Made by a program: the position numbers and the translations under genes
Part shown: positions 1 to 14,105 of the stretch, in pieces
Layout: each line of letters opens with the position of its first letter
Numbering within the stretch: the stretch's first letter is position 1
The notes under the pieces: model-generated
The model's database searches: none
What the model was told of the DNA's origin: nothing
The model's input: the letters and a program-made list of their open reading frames with translations, nothing else
Assembly (NCBI RefSeq): GCF_029227915.1
Contig: NC_079879.1
Coordinates: forward strand, 15,936,001-16,000,000
Reading direction: 5' to 3'
DNA: 64,000 bases
Source: Hydractinia symbiolongicarpus
Lineage: Eukaryota; Cnidaria; Hydrozoa; Anthoathecata; Hydractiniidae

Positions 1-3000
1 AGGCCTCACACGTAAATCATGCGGTTCCATTCGCCTGTGCAGGTTACCATTGGACTATTCCTTCCAGTCTCATTGCGCCACAACGTCCCAAGTCGTTTTC
101 ATTAGCGCCGTTGCCTTAGAACACTCTTAACTACGTGCACAGTCCTATAAAGGCTGTAATATGGACTTTTGCAGTCTAATAAAGTCCTCACACGTAAATC
201 ACGTGGCTTCACCGGTCTGCACAGGTTACCATTGGCCTAGTCCTTCATGTCTCAATGTGCTACAACGTCCCAAGTCGTTTTTATTGGCGAAGTTGCCTTA
301 CAACACTCTTTACTACGTGCACAGTCCTATAAAGGCTGTTATATGGCCTTTTGCAGTTTAATAAAGGCCTCACACGTAAATCACGCGGTTCCATTCGCCT
401 GTGCAGGTTACCATTGGACTATTCCTTCTAGTCTCATTGCGCCACAACGTCCAAGTCGTTTTCATTAGCGCCGTTGCCTTAGAACACTCTTACCTACGTG
501 CACAGCCCTATAAAGGCTGTAATATGGACTTTTGCAGTCTAATAAAGTCCTCACACGTAAATCACGTGGCTTCACCGGTCTGCACAGGTTACCATTGGCC
601 TAGTCCTTCATGTCTCAATGTGCTACAATTTCCCAAGTCGTTTTCATTGGCCAAGTTGCCTTAGAACACTCTTTACCACGTGCACAGTCCTATAAAGGCT
701 GTTATATGGCCTTTTGCAGTCTAATAAAGGCCTCACACGTAAATCACGTGGTTCCATTCGCCTGTGCAGGTTACCATTGGACTATTCCTTCTAGTCTCAT
801 TGCGCCACAACGTCCCAAGTCGTTTTCATTAGCGCCGTTGCCTTAGAACACTCTTAACTACGTGCACAGTCCTATAAAGGCTGTAATATGGACTTTTGCA
901 GTCTAATAAAGACCTCACACGTAAATCACGTGGTTCCATTTGCCTGTGCAGGTTACCATTGGACTATTCCTTCCAGTCTCAATGTGCTACAACGTCCCAA
1001 GTCGATTTCATTAGCGCCGTTGCTTTACAACACTCTTAACTACGCGCACAGGCCTATAAAGGCTGTAATATGGCTTTTTGCAGTCTAATAAAGGCTTCAC
1101 ACGTAAATCACGTGGTTTCACCTGCCTGCGCAGGTTACCTTTGGACTATTCCTTCCAGTCTCAATGCCCTACAACGTCCCAAGTCGTTTTCATTATCGCC
1201 GTTGCCTTACAACACTCTTAACTACCTGCACAGTCCTATAAAGGCTGTAATATGGCCTTTTGCAGTCTAATAAAGTCCTCACACGTAAATCACGTGGCTT
1301 CACCGGTCTGCGCAGGTTACCATTGGCCTAGTCCTTCAAATCTCAATGTGCTACAACGTCCCAAGTCGTTTTCATTGGCGAAGTTGCCTTAGAACACTCT
1401 TTACTACGTGCACAGTCCTATAAAGGCTGTAATATGGCCTTTTGCAGTCTAATAAAGGCCTCACACGTAAATCACGCGGTTCCATTCGCCTGTGCAGGTT
1501 ACCATTGGACTATTCCTTCCAGTCTCCTTGCGCCACAACGTCCCAAGTCGTTTTCATTAGCGCCGTTGCCTTAGAACACTCTTAACTACGTGCACAGTCC
1601 TATAAAGGCTGTAATATGGCCTTTTGCAGTCTAATAAAGGCGTCACACGTAAATCACGTGGTTCCATTTGCCTGTGCAGGTTACCATTGGACTATTCCTT
1701 CCAGTCTCAATGCGCTGCAACGTCCCAAGTCGTTTTCATTGGCGAAGTTGCCTTAGAAAACAGTCCTATAAAGGCTGTAATATGGACTTTTGCAGTCTAA
1801 TAAAGTCCTCACACGTAAATCACGTGGCTTCACCGGTCTGCACAGGTTACCATTGGCCTAGTCCTTCATGTCTCAATGTGCTACAACGTCCCAAGTCGTT
1901 TTCATTGGCCAAGTTGCCTTAGAACACTCTTTACCACGTGCACAGTCCTATAAAGGCTGTTATATGGCCTTTTGCAGTCTAATAAAGGCCTCACACGTAA
2001 ATCACGCGGTTCCATTCGCCTGTGCAGGTTACCATTGGACTATTCCTTCTAGTCTCATTGCGCCACAACGTCCCAAGTCGTTTTCATTAGCGCCGTTGCC
2101 TTAGAACACTCTTAACTACGTGCACAGTCCTATAAAGGCTGTAATATGGCCTTTTGCAGTCTAATAAAGGCCTCACACGTAAATCACGTGGTTCCATTTG
2201 CCTGTGCAGGTTACCATTGGACTATTCCTTCCAGTCTCAATGCGCTGCAACGTCCCAAGTCGTTTTCATTGGCGAAGTTTCCTTAGAACACCCTTAAGTA
2301 CGTGCAAATCCTATAAAGTCTGTATTATAGCCTTTTGCAGTCTAATAAAGGCCTCACACGTAAATCACGTGGTTTCACCTGTCTGCGCAGGTTACCATTG
2401 GCCTAGTCCTTCCAGCCTCAATGCGCTACAACGTCCCAAGTCGTTTTCATTAGTGCCGTTGCCTTACAACACTCTTAACTTCGTGCACAGTCCTATAAAG
2501 TCTGTAATATGGTGTTTGCAGTCTAATAAAGACTTCACACGTAAATCACGTGGTTTCACCTGCCTGCGCAGGTTACCTTTGGACTAATCGTTCCAGTCTC
2601 AATGTGCTACAACGTCCCAGGTCGTTTTCATTAGCGCCGTTGCTTTACAACACTCTTAACTACGTGCACAGGCCTATAAAGGATGTAATATGGCCTTTTG
2701 CAGTCTAATAAAGGCCTCACACGTAAATCACGTGGTTCCATTTGCCTGTGCAGGTTACCATTGGTCTATTCCTTCCAGTCTCAATGCGCTACAACGTCCC
2801 AAGTCGTTTTCATTATCGCCGTTGCCTTACAACACTCTTAACTAGGTGCACAGTCCTATAAAGGCTGTAATATGGCCTTTTGCAGTCTAATAAAGGCCTC
2901 ACACGTAAATCATGCGGTTCCATTCGCCTGTGCAGGTTACCATTGGACTATTCCTTCCAGTCTCATTGCGCCACAACGTCCCAAGTCGTTTTCATTAGCG

Positions 3001-4290
3001 CCGTTGCCTTAGAACACTCTTAACTACGTGCACAGTCCTATAAAGGCTGTAATATGGACTTTTGCAGTCTAATAAAGTCCTCACACGTAAATCACGTGGC
3101 TTCACCGGTCTGCACAGGTTACCATTGGCCTAGTCCTTCATGTCTCAATGTGCTACAACGTCCCAAGTTGTTTTTATTGGCGAAGTTGCCTTAGAACACT
3201 CTTTACTACGTGCACAGTCCTATAAAGGCTGTTATATGGCCTTTTGCAGTTTAATAAAGGCCTCACACGTAAATCACGCGGTTCCATTCGCCTGTGCAGG
3301 TTACCATTGGACTATTCCTTCTAGTCTCATTGCGCCACAACGTCCAAGTCGTTTTCATTAGCGCCGTTGCCTTAGAACACTCTTACCTACGTGCACAGTC
3401 CTATAAAGGCTGTAATATGGACTTTTGCAGTCTAATAAAGTCCTCACACGTAAATCACGTGGCTTCACCGGTCTGCACAGGTTACCATTGGCCTAGTCCT
3501 TCATGTCTCAATGTGCTACAATTTCCCAAGTCGTTTTCATTGGCCAAGTTGCCTTAGAACACTCTTTACCACGTGCACAGTCCTATAAAGGCTGTTATAT
3601 GGCCTTTTGCAGTCTAATAAAGGCCTCACACGTAAATCACGTGGTTCCATTCGCCTGTGCAGGTTACCATTGGACTATTCCTTCTAGTCTCATTGCGCCA
3701 CAACGTCCCAAGTCGTTTTCATTAGCGCCGTTGCCTTAGAACACTCTTAACTACGTGCACAGTCCTATAAAGGCTGTAATATGGACTTTTGCAGTCTAAT
3801 AAAGACCTCACACGTAAATCACGTGGTTCCATTTGCCTGTGCAGGTTACCATTGGACTATTCCTTCCAGTCTCAATGTGCTACAACGTCCCAAGTCGATT
3901 TTATTAGCGCCGTTGCTTTACAACACTCTTAACTACGCGCACAGGCCTATAAAGGCTGTAATATGGCTTTTTGCAGTCTAATAAAGGCTTCACACGTAAA
4001 TCACGTGGTTTCACCTGCCTGCGCAGGTTACCTTTGGACTATTCCTTCCAGTCTCAATGCCCTACAACGTCCCAAGTCGTTTTCATTATCGCCGTTGCCT
4101 TACAACACTCTTAACTACCTGTACAGTCCTATAAAGGCTGTAATATGGCCTTTTGCAGTCTAATAAAGTCCTCACACGTAAATCACGTGGCTTCACCGGT
4201 CTGCGCAGGTTACCATTGGCCTAGTCCTTCAAATCTCAATGTGCTACAACGTCCCAAGTCGTTTTCATTGGCGAAGTTGCCTTAGAACAC
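1..4290 (+). repeat. Left-arm higher-order duplication, offset 2893
   Basis: Sequence 1-1400 matches 2894-4290 with only a few substitutions, for example the catgcggttc variant at the start of both. The two copies diverge from about 1400/4295, where actacg becomes accacg and gtaatatgg becomes gttatatgg. An offset of 2893 is close to 16 monomers, so the unit is a multi-monomer duplication rather than monomer-by-monomer homogenisation. Confidence 0.85.
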
Positions 4291-6656
4291 TCTTTACCAC
4301 GTGCACAGTCCTATAAAGGCTGTTATATGGCCTTTTGCAGTCTAATAAAGGCCTCACACGTAAATCACGTGGTTCCATTCGCCTGTGCAGGTTACCATTG
4401 GACTATTCCTTCTAGTCTCATTGCGCCACAACGTCCCAAGTCGTTTTCATTAGCGCCGTTGCCTTAGAACACTCTTAACTACGTGCACAGTCCTATAAAG
4501 GCTGTAATATGGACTTTTGCAGTCTAATAAAGACCTCACACGTAAATCACGTGGTTCCATTTGCCTGTGCAGGTTACCATTGGACTATTCCTTCCAGTCT
4601 CAATGTGCTACAACGTCCCAAGTCGATTTCATTAGCGCCGTTGCTTTACAACACTCTTAACTACGCGCACAGTCCTATAAAGGCTGTAATATGGACTTTT
4701 GCAGTCTAATAAAGACCTCACACGTAAATCACGTGGTTCCATTTGCCTGTGCAGGTTACCATTGGACTATTCCTTCCAGTCTCAATGTGCTACAACGTCC
4801 CAAGTCGATTTCATTAGCGCCGTTGCTTTACAACACTCTTAACTACGCGCACAGGCCTATAAAGGCTGTAATATGGCTTTTTGCAGTCTAATAAAGGCTT
4901 CACACGTAAATCACGTGGTTTCACCTGCCTGCGCAGGTTACCTTTGGACTATTCCTTCCAGTCTCAATGCCCTACAACGTCCCAAGTCGTTTTCGTTATC
5001 GCCGTTGCCTTACAACACTCTTAACTACCTGTACAGTCCTATAAAGGCTGTAATATGGCCTTTTGAAGTCTAAAAAAGTCCTCACACGTAAATCACGTGG
5101 CTTCACCGGTCTGCGCAGGTTACCATTGGCCTAGTCCTTCAAATCTCAATGTGCTACAACGTCCCAAGTCGTTTTCATTGGCGAAGTTGCCTTAGAACAC
5201 TCTTTACTACGTGCACAGTCCTATAAAGGCTGTAATATGGCCTTTTGCAGTCTAATAAAGGCCTCACACGTAAATCACGCGGTTCCATTCGCCTGTGCAG
5301 GTTACCATTGGACTATTCCTTCCAGTCTCCTAGCGCCACAACGTCCCAAGTCGTTTTCATTAACGCCGTTGCCTTAGAACACTCTTAACTACGTGCACAG
5401 TCCTATAAAGGCTGTAATATGGCCTTTTGCAGTCTAATAAAGGCCTCACACGTAAATCACGTGGTTCCATTTGCCTGTGCAGGTTACCATTGGACTATTC
5501 CTTCCAGTCTCAATGCGCTGCAACGTCCCAAGTCGTTTTCATTGGCGAAGTTGCCTTAGAACACGCTTAAGTACGTGCAAAGTCCTATAAAGTCTGTATT
5601 ATAGCCTTTTGCAGTCTAATAAAGGCCTCACACGTAAATCACGTGGTTTCCCCTGTCTGCGCAGGTTACCATTGGCCTAGTCCTTCCAGCCTCAATGCGC
5701 TACAACGTCCCAAGTCGTTTTCATTAGTGCCGTTGCCTTACAACACTCTTAACTTCGTGCACAGTCCTATAAAGTCTGTAATATGGTGTTTGCAGTCTAA
5801 GAAAGGCTTCACACGTAAATCACGTGGTTTCACCTGCCTGCGCAGGTTACCTTTGGACTAATCGTTCCAGTTTCAATGTGCTACAACGTCCCAGGTCGTT
5901 TTCATTAGCGCCGTTGCTTTAGAACACTCTTAACTACGTGCACAGGCCTATAAAGGCTGTAATATGGCCTTTTGCAGTCTAATAAAGGCCTCACACGTAA
6001 ATCACGTGGTTTCACCTGTCTGCGCAGGTTACCAATGGCCTTGTCCTTCCAGTCTCAATGCGCTGCAACGTCCCAAGTCGTTTTCATTAGCGCCGTTGCC
6101 TTAGAACACTCTTAACTACGTGCACAGTCCTATAAAGGCTGTATTATGGCCTTTTGCAGTCTAATAAAGGCCTCACACGTTAATCACGTGGTTCCATTTG
6201 CCTTTGCAGGTTACCATTGGTCTATTCCTTCCAGTCTCAATGCGCTACAACGTCCCAAGTCGTTTTCATTATCGCCGTTGCCTTACAACACTCTTAACTA
6301 CCTGCACAGTCCTATAAAGGCTGTAATATGGCCTTTTGCAGTCTAATAAAGGCCTCACACGTAAATCACGCGGTTCCATTCGCCTGTGCAGGTTACCATT
6401 GGACTATTCCTTCCAGTCTCATTGCGCCACAACGTCCCAAGTCGTTTTCATTAGCGCCGTTGCCTTAGAACACTCTTAACTACGTGCACAGTCCTATAGA
6501 GGCTGTGATATGGACTTTTGCAGTCTAATAAAGTCCTCACACGTAAATCACGTGGCTTCACCCGTCTGCACAGGTTACCATTGGCCTAGTCCTTTATGTC
6601 TCAATGTGCTACAACGTCCCAAGTCGTTTTTATTGGCGAAGTTGCCTTAGAACACT
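1..6656 (+). repeat. Satellite array, left arm (182-bp monomers, + orientation)
   Basis: About 36 tandem monomers with a 182-bp period. Landmarks recur in the same order in each: cacagtcctataaaggctg, atggccttttgcagtcta, taaaggcctcacacg, taaatcacgtggtt, gcaggttaccattgg, acaacgtcccaagtcg. Many monomers contain a 66-residue open frame, but 182 is not a multiple of 3, so no frame runs through the array; I treat these frames as by-products. Copies differ by scattered substitutions. The region 1-1400 is repeated almost base for base at 2894-4290 (offset 2893). No transposon or gene interrupts the arm. The left end runs off the window, so the array is larger than seen here. Confidence 0.97.
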
Positions 6657-6663
6657 CTAAGGC
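6644..6663. other. Inversion junction of the two satellite arms, short palindrome
   Basis: The array changes orientation here. The seam is GCCTTAG (6644-6650), six bases aacact, then CTAAGGC (6657-6663): a perfect 7-bp inverted repeat. GCCTTAG belongs to left-arm monomers and AAGGC to right-arm ones. The shared bases fit a fold-back or template-switch origin of the inversion. Confidence 0.85.
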
Positions 6664-8846
6664 CATATTACAGCCTTAGTAGGACTGTGCACATAGTTAA
6701 GAGTGTTGTAAGGCAACGGCGATAATGAAAACGACTTGGGACGTTGTAGCGCATTGAGACTGGAAGGAATAGTCCAATGATAACCTGCACAGGAGAATGG
6801 AACCACGTGATTTCCGTGTGAGGCCTTTATTAGACTGCAAAAGGCCATATTACAGCTTTTATAGGACTGTGCAGGTAGTTAAGAGTGTTCTAAGGCAACT
6901 TCGCCAATGAAAGCGACTTGGGACGTTGTAGCGCATTGACGCTGGAAGGACTAGGCCAATGGTAACCTGCGCAGACAGCTGAAACCACATGATTTACGTG
7001 TGAGGTCTTTATTAGACTGCAAAAGGTCATAATACAGCCTTTATCAGACTGTGCACGAAGTTAAGAGTGTTGTAAGGCAACGGCGCTAATGAAAACGACT
7101 TGGGACGTTGTAGCGCATTGAGACTGGAAGGACCATGCCAATGGTAACCTGCACAAGCAAATGGAACCACGTGAGTTACGTGTGAGGTCTTTATTAGACT
7201 GTAAAAGGGCATAATACAGCCTTTATAGGACTGTGGACGTAGTTAAGATTGTTCAAAGGCAACTTCGCCAATGTAAACGACTTGGGACGTTGTGGCGCAT
7301 TGAGACTGGAAGGACTAGGCCAATAGTAACCTGCGCAGACAAATGGAACTACGTGATTTACGTGTGAGGCCTTTAATAGACTGCAAAAGGCCATATTACA
7401 GCCTTTATAGGACTGTGCACGAAGTTAAGAGTGTTCTAAAGCAACTTTGCCAATGAAAACGACTTGGGACGTTGTAGCACATTGAGACTAGAAGGACTAG
7501 GCCAATGGTAACCTGCGCAGACCGCTGAAACCACGTGATTTACGTGTGAGGCCTTTATTAGACTGCAGAAGGCCATATTACAGCATTTATAGGACTGTGC
7601 ACATAGTTAAGAGTGTTGTAAGGCAACGGCGATAATGAAAACGACTTGGGACGTTGTAGCGCATTGAGACTGGAAGGAATACTCCAATGGTAGCCTGCAC
7701 AGGCAGATGGAAGCACGTGATTTACGTGTGAGGCCTTTATTAGACTGAAAAAGGCTATATTGCAGCCTTTATAGGACTGTGCACATAGATAAGAGTGTTC
7801 TAATGCAACTTCGCCAATGAAAACAACTTGGGACGTTGTAGCGCATTTAGACTGGAAGGAATAGTTCAATGGTAACCTGCACAGGCAAATGGAACCACGT
7901 GATTTACGTGTGAGGCCTTTATTAGACTGCAAAAGGCCATAATACAACCTTTATAGGACTGTGCACGTAGTTAAGAGTGTTCTAAGGCAACTTCGCCAAT
8001 GAAAACGACTTGGGACGTTGTAGCGCATTGAGACTGGAAGGACTAGGCCAATGGTAACCTGCGCAGACAAATGGAACTACGTGATTTACGTGTGAGGCCT
8101 TTATTATACTGCAAAAGGCCATATTACAGACTTTATAGGACTGTGCACGTAGTAAAGAGTGTGCTAAAGCAATTTTTCCAATTAAAACAACTTGGGACGT
8201 TGTAGCGCATTGAGACTGGAACGATTAATCCAAAGGTAACCTGTGCAGGCAGGTGAAACCACGTGATTTACGAGTGAAGCCTTTATTAGACTGCAAAAGG
8301 TCATAATACAGCCTTTATCAGACTGTGCACGTAGTTAAGAGTGTTGTAAGGCAACGGCGCTAATGAAAACGACTTGGGACGTTGTAGCGCATTGAGACTG
8401 GAAGGACTAGGTCAATGGTAACCTGCGCAGACCGGTGAAACCACGTGATTTACGTGTGAGGCCTTTATTAGAATGCAAAAGGCCATATTACAGCCTTAGT
8501 AGGACTGTGCACATAGTTAAGAGTGTTGTAAGGCAACGGCGATAATGAAAACGACTTGGGACGTTGTAGCGCATTGAGACTGGAAGGAATAGTCCAATGA
8601 TAACCTGCACAGGAGAATGGAACCACGTGATTTCCGTGTGAGGCCTTTATTAGACTGCAAAAGGCCATATTACAGCTTTTATAGGACTGTGCAGGTAGTT
8701 AAGAGTGTTCTAAGGCAACTTCGCCAATGAAAGCGACTTGGGACGTTGTAGCGCATTGACGCTGGAAGGACTAGGCCAATGGTAACCTGCGCAGACAGCT
8801 GAAACCACATGATTTACGTGTGAGGTCTTTATTAGACTGCAAAAGG

Positions 8847-11800
8847 TCATAATACAGCCTTTATCAGACTGTGCACGAAGTTAAGAGTGTTGTAAGGCAA
8901 CGGCGCTAATGAAAACGACTTGGGACGTTGTAGCGCATTGAGACTGGAAGGACTAGGCCAATGGTAACCTGCACAAGCAAATGGAACCACGTGAGTTACG
9001 TGTGAGGCCTTTATTAGACTGCAAAAGGTCATATTACAGCCTTTATAGGACTGTGCACGTAGTTAAGAGTGCTCTAAGGCAACCTCGCCAATGAAAACGA
9101 CTTGGGACCTAGTAGCGCATTGAGACTGGAAGGACTAGGCCGATGGTAATCGGCACAGACAGGCGAATCCACGTGATTTACGTGTGAGTCTTTTATTAGA
9201 ATGCAAAAGGCCATAATACAGCCTTTATAGGAATGTGCACGTAGTTAAGAGTGTTGTAAGGCAACGGCGCTAATGAAAACGACTTGGGACGTTGTAGAGC
9301 ATTGAGACTGGAATGGCTAAGCCAATGGTAACCTGCGCAGACAGCTGAAACCACATGATTTACGTGTGAGGTCTTTATTAGACTGCAAAAGGTCATAATA
9401 CAGCCTTTATCAGACTGTGCACGAAGTTAAGAGTGTTGTAAGGCAACGGCGCTAATGAAAACGAATTGGGACGTTGTAGCGCATTGAGACTGGAAGGACT
9501 AGGCCAATGGTAACCTGCACAAGCAAATGGAACCACGTGAGTTACGTGTGAGGCCTTTATTAGACTGCAAAAGGTCATATTACAGCCTTTATAGGACTGT
9601 GCACGTAGTTAAGAGTGCTCTAAGGCAACCTCGCCAACGAAAACGACTTGGGACCTAGTAGCGCATTGAGACTGGAAGGACTAGGCCGATGGTAATCGGC
9701 ACAGACAGGCGAATCCACGTGATTTACGTGTGAGGCTTTTATTAGAATGCAAAAGGCCATATTACAGCCTTTATAGGAATGTGCACGTAGTTAAGAGTGT
9801 TGTAAGGCAACGGCGCTAATGAAAACGACTTGGGACGTTGTAGAGCATTGAGACTGGAATGGCTAAGCCAATGGTAACCTGCGCAGACAGGTGAAAACAC
9901 GTGTTTTACGTGTGAGGCCTTTATTAGACTGCAAAAGGCCATAATACAGCCTTTATAGGACTATTCACGTAGTTAAGAGTGTTCTAAGGCAACTTCTCCA
10001 TTGAAAACGACTTGGGACGTTGCAGCGCATTGAGACTGGAACGATTAGTTTAAAGGTAACCTGCGCAGGCAGGTGAAACCACGTGATTTACGTGATAAGG
10101 CTTTATTAGACTGCAAAAGGCCATATCACAGCCTTTATAGGACTGTGCACGTAGTTAAAAGTGTTGTAAGGCAACGGCGCTAATGAAAACGACTTGGGAC
10201 GTTGTAGCGCATTGAGACTGTAAGGAATAGTCCAATGGTAACCTGCGCAGACCGGTGAAATCACTTGATTTATGTGTGATGCCTTTATTAGACTGCAAAA
10301 GGCCATATTACAGCCTTTATAGGACTGTGCACGTAGTTAATGTGCTGTAAAGCAACGGCGCTAATGAATTCAACTTGGGACGTTGTAACGCATTGAGACT
10401 GGAAGGAATAGTCCAATGATAACCTGCACAGGAGAATGGAACCACGTGATATCCGTGTGAGGCCTTTATTAGACTGCAAAAGGCCATATTACAGCTTTTA
10501 TAGGACTGTGCAGGTAGTTAAGAGTGTTCTAAGGCAACTTCGCCAATGAAAGCGACTTGGGACGTTGTAGCGCATTGACGCTGGAAGGACTAGGCCAATG
10601 GTAACCTGCGCAGACAGCTGAAACCACATGATTTACGTGTGAGGTCTTTATTAGACTGCAAAAGGTCATAATACAGCCTTTATCAGACTGTGCACGAAGT
10701 TAAGAGTGTTGTAAGGCAACGGCGCTAATGAAAACGACTTGGGACGTTGTAGCGCATTGAGACTGGAAGGACTAGGCCAATGGTAACCTGCACAAGCAAA
10801 TGGAACCACGTGAGTTACGTGTGAGGCCTTTATTAGACTGCAAAAGGTCATATTACAGCCTTTATAGGACTGTGCACGTAGTTAAGAGTGCTCTAAGGCA
10901 ACCTCGCCAATGAAAACGACTTGGGACCTAGTAGCGCATTGAGACTGGAAGGACTAGGCCGATGGTAATCGGCACAGACAGGCGAATCCACGTGATTTAC
11001 GTGTGAGTCTTTTATTAGAATGCAAAAGGCCATAATACAGCCTTTATAGGAATGTGCACGTAGTTAAGAGTGTTGTAAGGCAACGGCGCTAATGAAAACG
11101 ACTTGGGACGTTGTAGAGCATTGAGACTGGAATGGCTAAGCCAATGGTAACCTGCGCAGACAGCTGAAACCACATGATTTACGTGTGAGGTCTTTATTAG
11201 ACTGCAAAAGGTCATAATACAGCCTTTATCAGACTGTGCACGAAGTTAAGAGTGTTGTAAGGCAACGGCGCTAATGAAAACGAATTGGGACGTTGTAGCG
11301 CATTGAGACTGGAAGGACTAGGCCAATGGTAACCTGCACAAGCAAATGGAACCACGTGAGTTACGTGTGAGGCCTTTATTAGACTGCAAAAGGTCATATT
11401 ACAGCCTTTATAGGACTGTGCACGTAGTTAAGAGTGCTCTAAGGCAACCTCGCCAACGAAAACGACTTGGGACCTAGTAGCGCATTGAGACTGGAAGGAC
11501 TAGGCCGATGGTAATCGGCACAGACAGGCGAATCCACGTGATTTACGTGTGAGGCTTTTATTAGAATGCAAAAGGCCATATTACAGCCTTTATAGGAATG
11601 TGCACGTAGTTAAGAGTGTTGTAAGGCAACGGCGCTAATGAAAACGACTTGGGACGTTGTAGAGCATTGAGACTGGAATGGCTAAGCCAATGGTAACCTG
11701 CGCAGACAGGTGAAAACACGTGTTTTACGTGTGAGGCCTTTATTAGACTGCAAAAGGCCATAATACAGCCTTTATAGGACTATTCACGTAGTTAAGAGTG

Positions 11801-12090
11801 TTCTAAGGCAACTTCTCCATTGAAAACGACTTGGGACGTTGCAGCGCATTGAGACTGGAACGATTAGTCCAAAGGTAACCTGCGCAGGCAGGTGAAACCA
11901 CGTGATTTACGTGATAAGGCTTTATTAGACTGCAAAAGGCCATATCACAGCCTTTATAGGACTGTGCACGTAGTTAAAAGTGTTGTAAGGCAACGGCGCT
12001 AATGAAAACGACTTGGGACGTTGTAGCGCATTGAGACTGTAAGGAATAGTCCAATGGTAACCTGTGCAGACCGGTGAAATCACTTGATTT
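8847..12090 (-). repeat. Right-arm higher-order duplication, offset 1819
   Basis: Blocks starting near 8847 and 10666 repeat the same ordered series of variant monomers with an offset of 1819 bp (10 monomers less one base). Matching landmarks include the cgatggtaatcggcacagac variant and the accacatgatttacg variant. A further related block lies at an offset of 1820 upstream (6657-7212 against 8477-9032). Confidence 0.85.
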
Positions 12091-12179
12091 ATGTGTGATG
12101 CCTTTATTAGACTGCAAAAGGCCATATTACAGCCTTTATAGGACTGTGCACGTAGTTAATGTGCTGTAAAGCAACGGCG

Positions 12180-14105
12180 CTAATGAATTCAACTTGGGAC
12201 GTTGTAACGCATTGAGACTGGAACGACTAGTCCAATGGTAACCAGCACAGGCAGATGGAACCACGTGATTTACGTGTAAGGCCTTTATTAGACTGCAAAT
12301 GGCCTTATTACCGACTTTATAGGACTATGCACGTAGTTAAGAGTGTTCTAAGGCAACTTCTCCAATGAAAACGACTTGGGACGTTGCAGCGCATTGAGAC
12401 TGGAACGATTAGTCCAAACGTAACCTGCGCAGGCAGGTGAAACCACGTGATTTACGTGATAAGCCTTTATTAGACTGCAAAAGGCCATATTACAGCCTTT
12501 ATAGGACTGTGCACGTAGTTAAGAGTATTGTAAGGCAACGGCGACAATGAAAACGACTTGGGACGTTGTATCGCATTGAGACTGGAAGGACTAGGCCAAT
12601 GGTAACCTGCTCAGGCAGGTGAAACCACGTGATTTACGTGTGAGGCCTTTATTAGACTGCAAAAGGCCATATTACAGCCTTTATAGGACTGTGCACGTAG
12701 TTAAGAGTGTTGTAAGGCAACGGCGATAATGAAAACGACTTGGGACGTTGTAGCGCATTGAGACAGGAAGGACTAGGCCAATGGTAACCTGCGCAGACAG
12801 GTGAAACCACGTGATTTACGTGTGAGACCTTTATTAAACTGCAAAAGGCCATATTACAGCCTTTATAGGACTGTGCACGTAGTTAAGAGTGCTGTAAAGC
12901 AACGGCGCTAATGAAAACAACTTGGGACGTTGTAACGCATTCAGACTGGAACGACTATTCCAATGGTAACCTGCACAGACAGATGGAACCACGTGATTTA
13001 CGTGTAAAGCCTTTATTAGACTGCAAATGGCCATATTACAGCCTTTATAGGACTGTGCACGTAGTTAAGAGTGTTGTAAAGCAACGTCACTAATGAAAAC
13101 GACTTAGGACGTTGTAGCGCTTTGAGGCTGGAAGGACTAGGCCAATGGGAATTCAACTTGGGACGTTGTAACGCATTGAGACTGGAACGACTAGTCCAAT
13201 GGTAACCAGCACAGGCAGATGGAACCACGTGATTTACGTGTAAGGCCTTTATTAGACTGCAAATGGCCTTATTACCGACTTTATAGGACTATGCACGTAG
13301 TTAAGAGTGTTCTAAGGCAACTTCTCCAATGAAAACGACTTGGGACGTTGCAGCGCATTGAGACTGGAACGATTAGTCCAAACGTAACCTGCGCAGGCAG
13401 GTGAAACCACGTGATTTACGTGATAAGCCTTTATTAGACTGCAAAAGGCCATATTACAGCCTTTATAGGACTGTGCACGTAGTTAAGAGTATTGTAAGGC
13501 AACGGCGACAATGAAAACGACTTGGGACGTTGTATCGCATTGAGACTGGAAGGACTAGGCCAATGGTAACCTGCTCAGGCAGGTGAAACCACGTGATTTA
13601 CGTGTGAGGCCTTTATTAGACTGCAAAAGGCCATATTACAGCCTTTATAGGACTGTGCACGTAGTTAAGAGTGTTGTAAGGCAACGGCGATAATGAAAAC
13701 GACTTGGGACGTTGTAGCGCATTGAGACAGGAAGGACTAGGCCAATGGTAACCTGCGCAGACAGGTGAAACCACGTGATTTACGTGTGAGACCTTTATTA
13801 AACTGCAAAAGGCCATATTACAGCCTTTATAGGACTGTGCACGTAGTTAAGAGTGCTGTAAAGCAACGGCGCTAATGAAAACAACTTGGGACGTTGTAAC
13901 GCATTCAGACTGGAACGACTATTCCAATGGTAACCTGCACAGACAGATGGAACCACGTGATTTACGTGTAAAGCCTTTATTAGACTGTAAATGGCCATAT
14001 TACAGCCTTTATAGGACTGTGCACGTAGTTAAGAGTGTTGTAAAGCAACGCCACTAATGAAAACGACTTAGGACGTTGTAGCGCTTTGAGGCTGGAAGGA
14101 CTAGG
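12180..14105 (-). repeat. Right-arm duplication with non-integral offset 964
   Basis: 12180-13140 is repeated at about 13148-14105 with an offset of 964 bp, which is not a whole number of 182-bp monomers. At the joint near 13148 the text goes from ggccaatggga directly into attcaacttggg, so one monomer is cut and another starts mid-unit. This marks an unequal exchange or end-joining event out of register. Confidence 0.8.
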
